Part shown: in pieces, positions 52,139 through 60,324 of the stretch
Layout of the letters: each line of letters opens with the position of its first letter
Position numbering within the stretch: the first letter of the stretch is position 1
Origin: Bacteroidota bacterium
GTDB taxonomy: Bacteria; Bacteroidota; Bacteroidia; Bacteroidales; UBA4417
Length of the DNA: 64,000 nucleotides
Direction: 5' to 3'
Assembly: GCA_013376995.1 (NCBI GenBank)
Contig: JACAAZ010000019.1
Coordinates: 20,115-84,114 of the forward strand
Translations under genes and position numbers: made by a program
Notes under the pieces: model-generated
What the model was told of the DNA's origin: nothing
Databases searched by the model: none
The model's input: the letters and a program-made list of their open reading frames with translations, nothing else

Positions 52139-53413
52139 TTATTCAGTCACTTTAAAATTCTGAAGTTCCCAGGTAGCGGATTCAGTTGTTGAACTCAGGT
52201 ACTTAAACGCGATCCTGACATTGCTTTGCCCCAGGTATGCTGCTGGAATAGCGATATCGCCTGAATTTGCATAAGTCCATGAACTGCCTGAAGGATAGGT
52301 AGGGATTGTTAACTGAACCCAATCAGATGGATTAGGTAATCCTGAAGAATAGGTCTTGGAGATCCAAAGGGTGTGATTGGTCATCATATTGGCAACATCA
52401 CCTTTGTTGATTGCATGTGAAAACCTGACAGTAGCTGCACTAACGCTGCTCAAATCGATTGCAGGGGAAATGAGCCAGTCTTCATTCTGATTGTTGCCAC
52501 CGGAAAATCCGGACATCTTTGCACATTTGTAGGTAATATCAGCTGTCCAGGTCTGGGCACCAGAAACACTCTGTGGAGTAAATCCGCCTAAGCCATTGGC
52601 AAAAGACTCACTGAAGAGTGTCTTAACATATTTGAATCCGATAATGTCGTTGGTATCACGTATTGTCAACTGGTATGTTGAGTTATAATAGCTGAGAATA
52701 CCCTGTATTGTACCACTGCCCGAAGGAATGGTCATCTTTGCGAAATTGGCGAAGTTACTGGTTCTTACGATGAATGTGCTGCCAACACCTTCAAGCTGGC
52801 GGTCACCGGATGCATCTGCATCGGAAAAGGTTGATCCTGCATCTGCAAAACTTACATTTTCAATTCTGACAAGTTTATTAACCATCGCAACATTGAGTGC
52901 TGTTGGAGAAACAACAACTGGTTCAACTTTCTTGCCTGGCAGACTGTCCTGGAAAAGATGCATTGAGATATAAGCTTTAGGCAATTGCCCGATAGCACCT
53001 GCATTTATAAAGCCTAGTTGCGGAAGGTTATGATATCTGCCAAGGTACATTCCCCTGCACTTTATATATACTCTCTCACCTACCCTGAAATCAACATATA
53101 GTGAAGTCTGGTTGATGGCGATCATTATACCTGCTGTTTCATCCTGGATGGTAATGGCCTTGTAAAGGTTGCCAGATTCATCATTAGCTGTAACAACACC
53201 TTTGATAATAATGGTATCCTTAATTGAATCGCATGTGCCAGGATATTTGATCAGAAGATCAGCAATGGTCATGTCATAACGGGCAACCGTATCAAACTCA
53301 ACCTTGGGGACAATGATAGGTGGCTCATCAAAATCACCTTTTACACAGGAAGAGAGAGAGAATGCAATGGTAGCCAGTATGAATAATATACTTAGGATGT
53401 TTTTTGTATTCAT
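52139..53413 (-). CDS. DUF5689-type lipoprotein with choice-of-anchor-J domain
   Basis: 424 residues. The lipoprotein signal is MNTKNILSILFILATIAFSLSSC. Residues about 45-260 (TIADLLIKYPG...TIIIKGVVTANDESGNLYKAITIQDETAGIMIAI) match the DUF5689 pattern, an OB-fold-like domain in Bacteroidota surface lipoproteins. Residues about 265-424 (FANGLGGFTPQSVSG...WTADITYKCAKMSGF...DWLISPAIDLS) form a choice-of-anchor-J/MAM-like sandwich. It follows the TonB receptor gene by 54 bases and takes the SusD position, so it may be the receptor's surface ligand-binding partner (inference). OB folds commonly bind nucleic acids or oligosaccharides. Confidence 0.85.
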   Translation of the reverse strand: MNTKNILSILFILATIAFSLSSCVKGDFDEPPIIVPKVEFDTVARYDMTIADLLIKYPGTCDSIKDTIIIKGVVTANDESGNLYKAITIQDETAGIMIAINQTSLYVDFRVGERVYIKCRGMYLGRYHNLPQLGFINAGAIGQLPKAYISMHLFQDSLPGKKVEPVVVSPTALNVAMVNKLVRIENVSFADAGSTFSDADASGDRQLEGVGSTFIVRTSNFANFAKMTIPSGSGTIQGILSYYNSTYQLTIRDTNDIIGFKYVKTLFSESFANGLGGFTPQSVSGAQTWTADITYKCAKMSGFSGGNNQNEDWLISPAIDLSSVSAATVRFSHAINKGDVANMMTNHTLWISKTYSSGLPNPSDWVQLTIPTYPSGSSWTYANSGDIAIPAAYLGQSNVRIAFKYLSSTTESATWELQNFKVTE

Positions 53414-53467
53414 GGTGGATGTTATTAATCGATTAATGATTTGTTTTTTTGAAATGAATTTCCTTGA

Positions 53468-56185
53468 TTAAAAGCGGAATCCTATGTTGAGGAAATAGGT
53501 GCGTCCGTAAGCGTAATAGTACTTAGGCGGAAACGCATTAAGATTTTCAACTCTGTTTCCGGCAGTGTTGAAATCAATCCTGCTTTGCTCATAGCCACCG
53601 CTGATCAGCTTCTGGTTATCCAGAAGGTTGCTGATGCTGAAGTTAATGTTTAGGAAATAGCTGTTGATCCGGATGGATTTGCCAATGGAAGCATCCAGTG
53701 TCATTCCTCCATCAAGTTGCTGTTGTTGTGATAAGGTCTTTATAATGTCCGATTCAGAAGGTAGCAGTCCATGGATTGTACTCGTGGTGCGCCTTTGTGG
53801 ATTTACATCAAGCCAAATCTTATCATAGAAATTGGCATTCAGATCAAAAAACCAATAATTCTTGTTGTAATGAAGTCCCAGGGAAGAAGCAATCTGCGGA
53901 CTTCCTCCAACGAAGAAGTTTTTGAGATAAACAACCTCAGTTGTGTCAGGCAATGAGCCGTTATCATAATTACGAGTACCGGTTGGACGGTTGGTATACC
54001 GGTAGTTGCCGTAGGCAAAAACTCCGACTATGCTCAGGTTGCTCATGAGTTTAGCTTCTGCTCCGAATTCAAATCCCTGGTGAACACGGTCTTCGTTGGT
54101 TAACGACATGTTTACAAAGGTCCTGAGGTCATCGTCATAGAAGCGCAGTAGTTCACTGTAATTATGGAAAACAGTCTGATACAGAGTGAATCTTCCATTC
54201 AGGTTAGGATACCTGAAAACATAGGAGATATCGCCTGAAAGAATACGCACATCGGTCATGCCAGGTGACAGCTTGGCAGTTGTCCTCGGAGAAATGTAGG
54301 CATCCCTGAGCAGCGGTGAACGGGTCATGGAGGCAACATTAATGGTTACATAATGCCTGCCGCTGATCTTATAAGTATATCCAGCCTTGATAGAATAATT
54401 AAAGTTGGAATGCACTTCGGATTTATGGTAGGATGTCAGGGTATCGCGCCCATTCATCATATTGCCATACCTCCAGTATTGATTTGCCGAAATGGATCCC
54501 CCGATATAATAATCCTGTTTGGGGAAAGAATACTGTTTCAGAGCCCAAAGTGTAGCATTATTTGAATAAAGGTCATAATCGTATCCAAAACGGTCACCTT
54601 TCTTTATAATCCTATCGGGGTTCTTCAGGTCGTTTTGCAACTTAATAGTATCAGCCTGGAAATCTCTCTGTGAATATTGGTCAATATCTACCCAGTAGTT
54701 GCTTCCGAGCAGGTCGTCCAGTGTTTTGTAATGTGAACCTTTATAATGACTGAGCTCAATCCCGCCGTTCAAAGTAGAGTTGTCATTTATCTGCTTGTTA
54801 AGGCGTGAATTCAGGTACCATTGGTTGGTGGAAGTGATATTGTTCTCAAGGATATAGTTTGCCTGCTTACCTTCGAGGTTGGAAAGATAATTGGCCTGGT
54901 AAAGTCCATTCCAGTTGATCTGCCTTACTGAAGGATCAGTTAACCATTGATTAGTGATGGTTTGGCTAAGAACAGGATCAACAGGATCGGGGTAGCTTGA
55001 CTGGTAACCTGGCAGGCTCCTGTAATAATCTGGTCTTGGGTCCCTGGCATTATACCAGTTAAGGGCAGTTGAGCCGGATTTGCCAAAGGAATATGCAAGT
55101 GAACTGGTTACAGTTGTTTTTTCATCAATAGTCCAGTATTCACTAAGGATGATCATCGGTTCATTGGAAGTTTTTATCCTTGAATTGCGCTTATCTCCAT
55201 TCTGATATCCCCAACTGGAATTGTAGTAATTGTTATTCAGCATGTCATAAACTTCCTGGGTGGACGCTGAACTCATGCCGCGTTTGGTTGGAGAAGCATA
55301 AGCTGTTAAAGCAAGGCTGTGGCGGGAGTTGAATTTCTTTTCGGCTCCGACAAAATAAGCATAGCCGTCATAGAATGTACCTTCAACATAGCCTTCATTT
55401 CCCCATCTGCGTGAACCGCTAACTGTGAATGCCCAGTTATTTTGTTTTAACCCCGTTGAATAGGTAAACATCACCCTGTTGGTATAAGAGCGGTTTGATA
55501 ACGCATAGGAGAACTTTGAGCCTTTACGTTGTTTCGATGCACGGGTTGTAAAGTTAGTTGAACCACCAAGTGTACCGATTGAGAACCTACCAGGTTCAAT
55601 TCCATTTAAAAACTCACGGTTGCGGAAAACATCATTTAGTCCGCCCCATTCACCGTAAACAGCTCTTCCGGATTCCCCGTCATTAATAGGCACACCTTCA
55701 ATATAAACATTCTCGTATTCAGAATCATATCCACGTTCTTTAAAGAACATAGAACTAAAACTGTAAGATGCAGTATTGGTGAAAACATCACCAGAGGAGT
55801 GCAGAACACCTGAAACCGCCTGGTCCTTATCGTCGCTTTCACCACTTAATGTGATTTCAGCAAGGCCGGATTCGGATTGCGTAATACTTGGCTTAAGGCT
55901 TACCTTGCCAATATCAGCAGCACCATTCGTGACTTTTACCGGTACAGAAGTTACTTCATAGCCATCTACGGTAACGATTACAGTGTAGTCGCCGGCACTT
56001 GAAACTTCAAGTACAAAGCGTCCATCAGCTCCGGTGAGAGTTTGTTTGGATGCCGCTTCAACTTTTGCCTGCGACACCGCTGATCCTGTCAGGCCATCAA
56101 GAACCTGTCCTGTGATGCTAAATTGAGCCCAGGATGGCACCGAGAAAAACAGGAGAGAAATGAGTAAAGTGTAAATGAACTTCAT
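53468..56185 (-). CDS. TonB-dependent receptor 1
   Basis: 905 residues: signal peptide (about 1-20), a carboxypeptidase-regulatory domain (FSITGQVLDGLTGSAVSQAKVEA, about 22-95), a plug (about 115-235, ENVYIEGVPINDGESG ... IGTLGGSTNF) and a 22-strand-type barrel ending in aromatic GFRF. It should import a substrate through the outer membrane with TonB energy. It is the first gene of a pair with the DUF5689 lipoprotein and diverges from the EEP nuclease/TonB receptor 2/PLD unit. The intergenic region carries a GCAAATGA inverted repeat. No SusD is present, so this is not a standard polysaccharide locus. Confidence 0.94.
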   Translation of the reverse strand: MKFIYTLLISLLFFSVPSWAQFSITGQVLDGLTGSAVSQAKVEAASKQTLTGADGRFVLEVSSAGDYTVIVTVDGYEVTSVPVKVTNGAADIGKVSLKPSITQSESGLAEITLSGESDDKDQAVSGVLHSSGDVFTNTASYSFSSMFFKERGYDSEYENVYIEGVPINDGESGRAVYGEWGGLNDVFRNREFLNGIEPGRFSIGTLGGSTNFTTRASKQRKGSKFSYALSNRSYTNRVMFTYSTGLKQNNWAFTVSGSRRWGNEGYVEGTFYDGYAYFVGAEKKFNSRHSLALTAYASPTKRGMSSASTQEVYDMLNNNYYNSSWGYQNGDKRNSRIKTSNEPMIILSEYWTIDEKTTVTSSLAYSFGKSGSTALNWYNARDPRPDYYRSLPGYQSSYPDPVDPVLSQTITNQWLTDPSVRQINWNGLYQANYLSNLEGKQANYILENNITSTNQWYLNSRLNKQINDNSTLNGGIELSHYKGSHYKTLDDLLGSNYWVDIDQYSQRDFQADTIKLQNDLKNPDRIIKKGDRFGYDYDLYSNNATLWALKQYSFPKQDYYIGGSISANQYWRYGNMMNGRDTLTSYHKSEVHSNFNYSIKAGYTYKISGRHYVTINVASMTRSPLLRDAYISPRTTAKLSPGMTDVRILSGDISYVFRYPNLNGRFTLYQTVFHNYSELLRFYDDDLRTFVNMSLTNEDRVHQGFEFGAEAKLMSNLSIVGVFAYGNYRYTNRPTGTRNYDNGSLPDTTEVVYLKNFFVGGSPQIASSLGLHYNKNYWFFDLNANFYDKIWLDVNPQRRTTSTIHGLLPSESDIIKTLSQQQQLDGGMTLDASIGKSIRINSYFLNINFSISNLLDNQKLISGGYEQSRIDFNTAGNRVENLNAFPPKYYYAYGRTYFLNIGFRF

Positions 56186-56248
56186 AGAGGGGATTTTAAC
56201 CTTTCTTTTTGATTTATAGGAGATTGATCATTATCTTTTTTAGGGGTT

Positions 56249-56274
56249 GCAAATGAACGAAAAATATCATTTGC
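56249..56274. promoter_or_regulatory. Inverted repeat in the divergent TonB/EEP promoter region
   Basis: GCAAATGA and TCATTTGC, spaced by 10 bases, lie between the divergent TonB receptor 1 and EEP genes (centre to centre 18 bases, nearly two helical turns). The arms could bind a dimeric regulator that controls both directions. On the minus strand the right end contains a TATTTTTCG-like box. Confidence 0.45.
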
Positions 56275-56343
56275 AGCATAAAATTTCATTTTTATTTAGC
56301 TTATAATTCTTCTTTTCTTACTTCACGCAAGAATAAAAAAATC

Positions 56344-56351
56344 TACATTTG
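56344..56351 (+). promoter_or_regulatory. -7 box (TACATTTG) for the EEP/TonB 2/PLD unit
   Basis: TACATTTG is a full TAnnTTTG match 25 bases before the EEP ATG. A GAGG sits 2 bases ahead of the start codon. Confidence 0.6.
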
Positions 56352-56376
56352 TTTCCCCCTAACCTAAACCCGAGGT

Positions 56377-57408
56377 ATGACAACAAAACTGAATCTTAGC
56401 TTATTAATACTACTCATACTGATTATCAGTTCGGTAAGAGCGTTTTCCCAAAAACAGGCCAAGGCTATTTGCGTGGCTTTCTACAATATGGAGAACCTCT
56501 ATGATACTATCAATGACCCCACAATTAATGACGAAGAATTCTTGCCAAATGGAGCCGATTTATGGAATACCGATAAATATCTCAGGAAATTGGATCATAT
56601 GTCAACAGTAATCTCGCAAATAGGGGATGAATTCATGAAGGGCGGTCCAACCATCATTGGGCTTTCTGAAATAGAAAATCAGCGGGTTCTGGAAGATCTT
56701 ATCCATACCAAGGCACTTAAGAATTCTGGGTATTCCATTGCTCATTTCGATTCTCCTGACAGGCGTGGAGTAGATGTAGCCATGTTGTATAAGAAAGATT
56801 TTATTTTGGTGCATGAAGTTGCAGTTCCTTTACACATGCCCGATAAGCCCGATTTCAGGACCCGCGACCAGCTTGTTGTGACAGGCTTACTGGATGGTGA
56901 TACCGTTACCATATTAGTCAACCACTGGCCCTCGCGCGGGAATGATGAACCTTACAGGATCGCAGCTGCTCATCTCACACACAAGATTGTTGATTCTCTC
57001 TATGCAAGAAATAAAGAAGCCCGGGTTCTGATCATGGGCGACCTCAATGATGATCCCATCGATCAAAGCCTGATAGTTGCATTGGGTGCTGAAGGCAGGC
57101 CGGAAAAAGTAAAGCAGGGTGGCTTGTACAATCCAATGTGGCAGATGTATAAAGATGGATTAGGATCATTGGCTTACAAGGACAGCTGGAATCTTTTCGA
57201 CCAGATAATCGTTTCCCAACCTTTGATGAAAGAAAAAACCACCTCCTGGAAACTTTATAAAACCAGGATCTTTAAGAAACCTTTCATGATCCAGCAGGAT
57301 GGTCAATTTGCAGGTTATCCTTTCAGGACCTTTGCTGGTGGCGCTTATGCAGGCGGCTACAGCGATCACTTTCCCGTGTTCGTCGTACTGGTAAAGGAGA
57401 AAAAGTAA
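56377..57408 (+). CDS. Exported EEP-family nuclease/phosphatase
   Basis: 343 residues of the endonuclease/exonuclease/phosphatase superfamily (DNase I-like fold), with a signal peptide (MTTKLNLSLLILLILIISSVRAFS). Active-site motifs are in order: FYNMENLYD, LSEIENQ (metal-binding Glu), VNHWPSRGND, MGDLNDDP and C-terminal YSDHFPV. The substrate could be DNA, RNA, phosphoinositide or another phosphodiester; sequence alone does not decide. It is first in the unit EEP - TonB receptor 2 - OB/PLD protein, 96 bases before the receptor, so it probably acts in the periplasm or at the surface on material the receptor imports. Confidence 0.92.
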   Translation: MTTKLNLSLLILLILIISSVRAFSQKQAKAICVAFYNMENLYDTINDPTINDEEFLPNGADLWNTDKYLRKLDHMSTVISQIGDEFMKGGPTIIGLSEIENQRVLEDLIHTKALKNSGYSIAHFDSPDRRGVDVAMLYKKDFILVHEVAVPLHMPDKPDFRTRDQLVVTGLLDGDTVTILVNHWPSRGNDEPYRIAAAHLTHKIVDSLYARNKEARVLIMGDLNDDPIDQSLIVALGAEGRPEKVKQGGLYNPMWQMYKDGLGSLAYKDSWNLFDQIIVSQPLMKEKTTSWKLYKTRIFKKPFMIQQDGQFAGYPFRTFAGGAYAGGYSDHFPVFVVLVKEKK

Positions 57409-57504
57409 GGATACTTGCTTGATTTCTTAGGCTAGCCATAAAAATCGCTAAGCCATAATTGTCATCTTTTTGAAAAAGCTAAATTTTTAAACAAACATTG
57501 GCGT

Positions 57505-60288
57505 ATGAAGAAATTTACCCTTTTTCTTTTTCTTGTATTAATTTCCTGCATCACTGGTTTTGCACAAAAAGGTGTGATCATCGGGAAAGTTACAGATGCT
57601 TCAACCGGCGAATCACTGATTGGCGTTAATATAGTATATGGGAAGGGACTGGGAGTCATTACAGATATAGATGGCAATTTCAAGCTGGAAATACCCTATG
57701 GATCATACACACTTACAGTTTCATATGTAGGTTATGTTACACAGTCATTAAAGGTAATGGTTGGTTCTACCCCGGTCAAAACTGACCTGTCCTTGCAGAA
57801 TGTTACATTGGCTGAGGTAGACGTTGTTGCTGATATTGCCAGGACCCGTGAAACCCCGGTAGCTTTTTCCACAATTACTCCCAGGCAGATTGAGGAACAA
57901 CTTGGTGGCAGGGATCTGCCCATGTTGCTCAATTCTACACCCGGGGTCTATGCAACCCAGATGGGGGGAGGAGATGGTGATGCCAGGATCACAATACGTG
58001 GTTTCAATGCCCGTAATGTGGGTGTTCTTCTTGATGGCGTTCCTGTAAATGATATGGAGAACGGTATTGTTTATTGGTCAAACTGGTTCGGGCTCGACAA
58101 TGTTACACGTTCTGTCCAGGTGCAGAGAGGATTAGGTGCATCAAAACTGGCTTTACCTTCCGTTGGAGGTACAATAAACATCATTACCAAAGGCATTGAT
58201 GAACGCAGGGGCGGAACTGTAAAGCAGGAGTTTGGCAGCGACGGATACTTGAACACATCCTTCGGTTATAATTCAGGCAAACTTAAAAAGGGATTTGGAT
58301 ATACCCTGGCAGCCTCTTATAAACGTGGAGACGGCTGGGTGGATCATACCTGGTCAAAGGCTTATTTTTTCTACGGTAAGGTAGATAAGGTTATCGGTCA
58401 TCATATTATATCTGTTTCTGCATATGGTGCACCCCAAAGTCATGGGCAGCGGTCCTATAATCTGCCAGCAGCGGTTTATAGCAAAAAGTGGGCAATGGAC
58501 CACGGTGTTGATTCGATAGACCTTCTACAATATAGTAATACTCACTGGCCAGATGGGAAATATACCTTCGACCATGGCACCAGGTATAATCAGCACTGGG
58601 GGCAATTTCAAACATACACCATTCATCACTTCCTGGTGCCTGGAACTCAGGATACAACCCATTATGGTGGTTACGACAGCCGAAGCGAAAGAATAAATGA
58701 ATTCTTTAAACCACAGTTTACGATCAAGGATTTCTGGACAATCAATAGTAAATTATCCTTGTCGAATATTGCCTATATGTCGCTTGGCAATGGTGGAGGT
58801 GTCAGGGCCAAGAAGTCTCCTTTAGATTACCTGGCTTCGGGTGAATGGGATATTCAGCCAATCCGTGATTACAATACGTTTTACCCTATCCTTCCCGGTG
58901 ATACCGCCAATTATAGCGCAACACTTAATAAGACTAACGGCAATTTCCTTGTTGAACGCAAAAATGACCACATCTGGCTTGGATTGCTTTCAACCTTCAC
59001 CTATTCATATTCTCCATCAATAACCATGAGCGGTGGGATCGATGTCAGGACCTATAAGGGAAAACATTACGAAGAAATCTATGACCTGATTGGTGCAGGT
59101 TATATCATCAACTTCGATGATCATTCGCAGTCTCAATACCTCCCGAATGGAAAATTGAATTATAAAGCCTTTATGAAACAAGTAGGCGATAAGATCAATT
59201 ACTATAACGACGGGCTGGTTAGATGGGGCGGCCTTTTTTACCAGGCTGAGTACAAGGTTCAAAAGTTGAGCGCTTTTATCAACCTAACCACTGCACGTAC
59301 AGGTTATCAAAGAGTCGACCTTTTTAAACCAGATTCCCTGCAGAAGACAGATTGGAAATGGATTAATGGCTGGACCGTTAAGGGTGGAGCCAATTATAAC
59401 ATCAACCGCTATTTTTCGGTCTTTATGAACCTGGGCTATTTGAATAAAGCTCCAAGGTTTAACAATGTTTTTGATAATTATAACCTTTTATACAGGGATA
59501 TTAAAAATGAAATTGTAAGGGCCGTGGAACTTGGTCTTGCATACAGCAGCCGCAAATTTTCGATCAATGTTAATTCATATTACACAAATTGGCTAAACCG
59601 GCCCGTTGATCTTGCTACTCCAATTCCTATTACAGACTCTCTGGGAGAAACAGTTACCTATTCAGCTAATATTAACGGTCTGGCAGCCTTGCATAAAGGC
59701 ATTGAAATCGATTTTGCATGGCAGCCCCTCAGGAAAGTTAAAATTGAAGGATTATTCTCTTTGGGAGATTGGATCTGGAATTCAGCGGATACAGTCAGGG
59801 TAAGGGATGATTATGGAGCAACCAAGCTTGTTAAATACGTTGATGCAAAGGGAATTCATGTCGGAGATGCAGCACAGTTCCAGGTGGGCGGACAGATAAG
59901 GTATGAACCGGTGAAGGACTTATATGTAAGCGGGAATATTACCTATTTCGGGAAATATTACTCGAATTTCGATCCAATGAGCTACGATAAGGCTGATCCA
60001 AAAGATGCAGCTAATTTTGATGCTAATGGAAACCCGGTAGATCCCTGGATAATACCTTCTTACTTCCTCGTAGATTTCAATGCCGGATACGCTTACAGGA
60101 TTTCAAAAGCATATAAAATCCAATTCCGTTTGAATGTCCTGAATGCACTTAATACAGTTTATGTGTCGGATGCTGACGACAATTCAGCAAATATCGGCCA
60201 GTCATGGAATACGCATGATACCCGGTCAGCAGCAGTATTCTTTGGTCTCGGAAGGAGATATACTGCCTCAATAGCTTTCCAATTCTGA
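57505..60288 (+). CDS. TonB-dependent receptor 2
   Basis: 927 residues: signal peptide (MKKFTLFLFLVLISCITGFAQ), carboxypeptidase-regulatory domain (GKVTDASTGESLIGVNIVY, about 27-105), plug (TPRQIEEQLGGRDLPMLLNSTPGVYATQMGGGDGDARITIRGF ... VLLDGVPVND, about 115-235) and a barrel ending SIAFQF. It is distinct from receptor 1 in sequence. It lies 96 bases after the EEP gene and 36 bases before the OB/PLD gene, which places an outer-membrane importer between two phosphodiester-cleaving enzymes. The ligand is unknown. Confidence 0.95.
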   Translation: MKKFTLFLFLVLISCITGFAQKGVIIGKVTDASTGESLIGVNIVYGKGLGVITDIDGNFKLEIPYGSYTLTVSYVGYVTQSLKVMVGSTPVKTDLSLQNVTLAEVDVVADIARTRETPVAFSTITPRQIEEQLGGRDLPMLLNSTPGVYATQMGGGDGDARITIRGFNARNVGVLLDGVPVNDMENGIVYWSNWFGLDNVTRSVQVQRGLGASKLALPSVGGTINIITKGIDERRGGTVKQEFGSDGYLNTSFGYNSGKLKKGFGYTLAASYKRGDGWVDHTWSKAYFFYGKVDKVIGHHIISVSAYGAPQSHGQRSYNLPAAVYSKKWAMDHGVDSIDLLQYSNTHWPDGKYTFDHGTRYNQHWGQFQTYTIHHFLVPGTQDTTHYGGYDSRSERINEFFKPQFTIKDFWTINSKLSLSNIAYMSLGNGGGVRAKKSPLDYLASGEWDIQPIRDYNTFYPILPGDTANYSATLNKTNGNFLVERKNDHIWLGLLSTFTYSYSPSITMSGGIDVRTYKGKHYEEIYDLIGAGYIINFDDHSQSQYLPNGKLNYKAFMKQVGDKINYYNDGLVRWGGLFYQAEYKVQKLSAFINLTTARTGYQRVDLFKPDSLQKTDWKWINGWTVKGGANYNINRYFSVFMNLGYLNKAPRFNNVFDNYNLLYRDIKNEIVRAVELGLAYSSRKFSINVNSYYTNWLNRPVDLATPIPITDSLGETVTYSANINGLAALHKGIEIDFAWQPLRKVKIEGLFSLGDWIWNSADTVRVRDDYGATKLVKYVDAKGIHVGDAAQFQVGGQIRYEPVKDLYVSGNITYFGKYYSNFDPMSYDKADPKDAANFDANGNPVDPWIIPSYFLVDFNAGYAYRISKAYKIQFRLNVLNALNTVYVSDADDNSANIGQSWNTHDTRSAAVFFGLGRRYTASIAFQF

Positions 60289-60324
60289 AATAACTGAAAT
60301 TTAATACTTCCAAACATAAAGATC

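Noticed and set aside
53468-56185. Polysaccharide utilisation locus (SusC/SusD)
   Set aside because: No SusD homologue, glycoside hydrolase, lyase or carbohydrate transporter is present around either TonB receptor.
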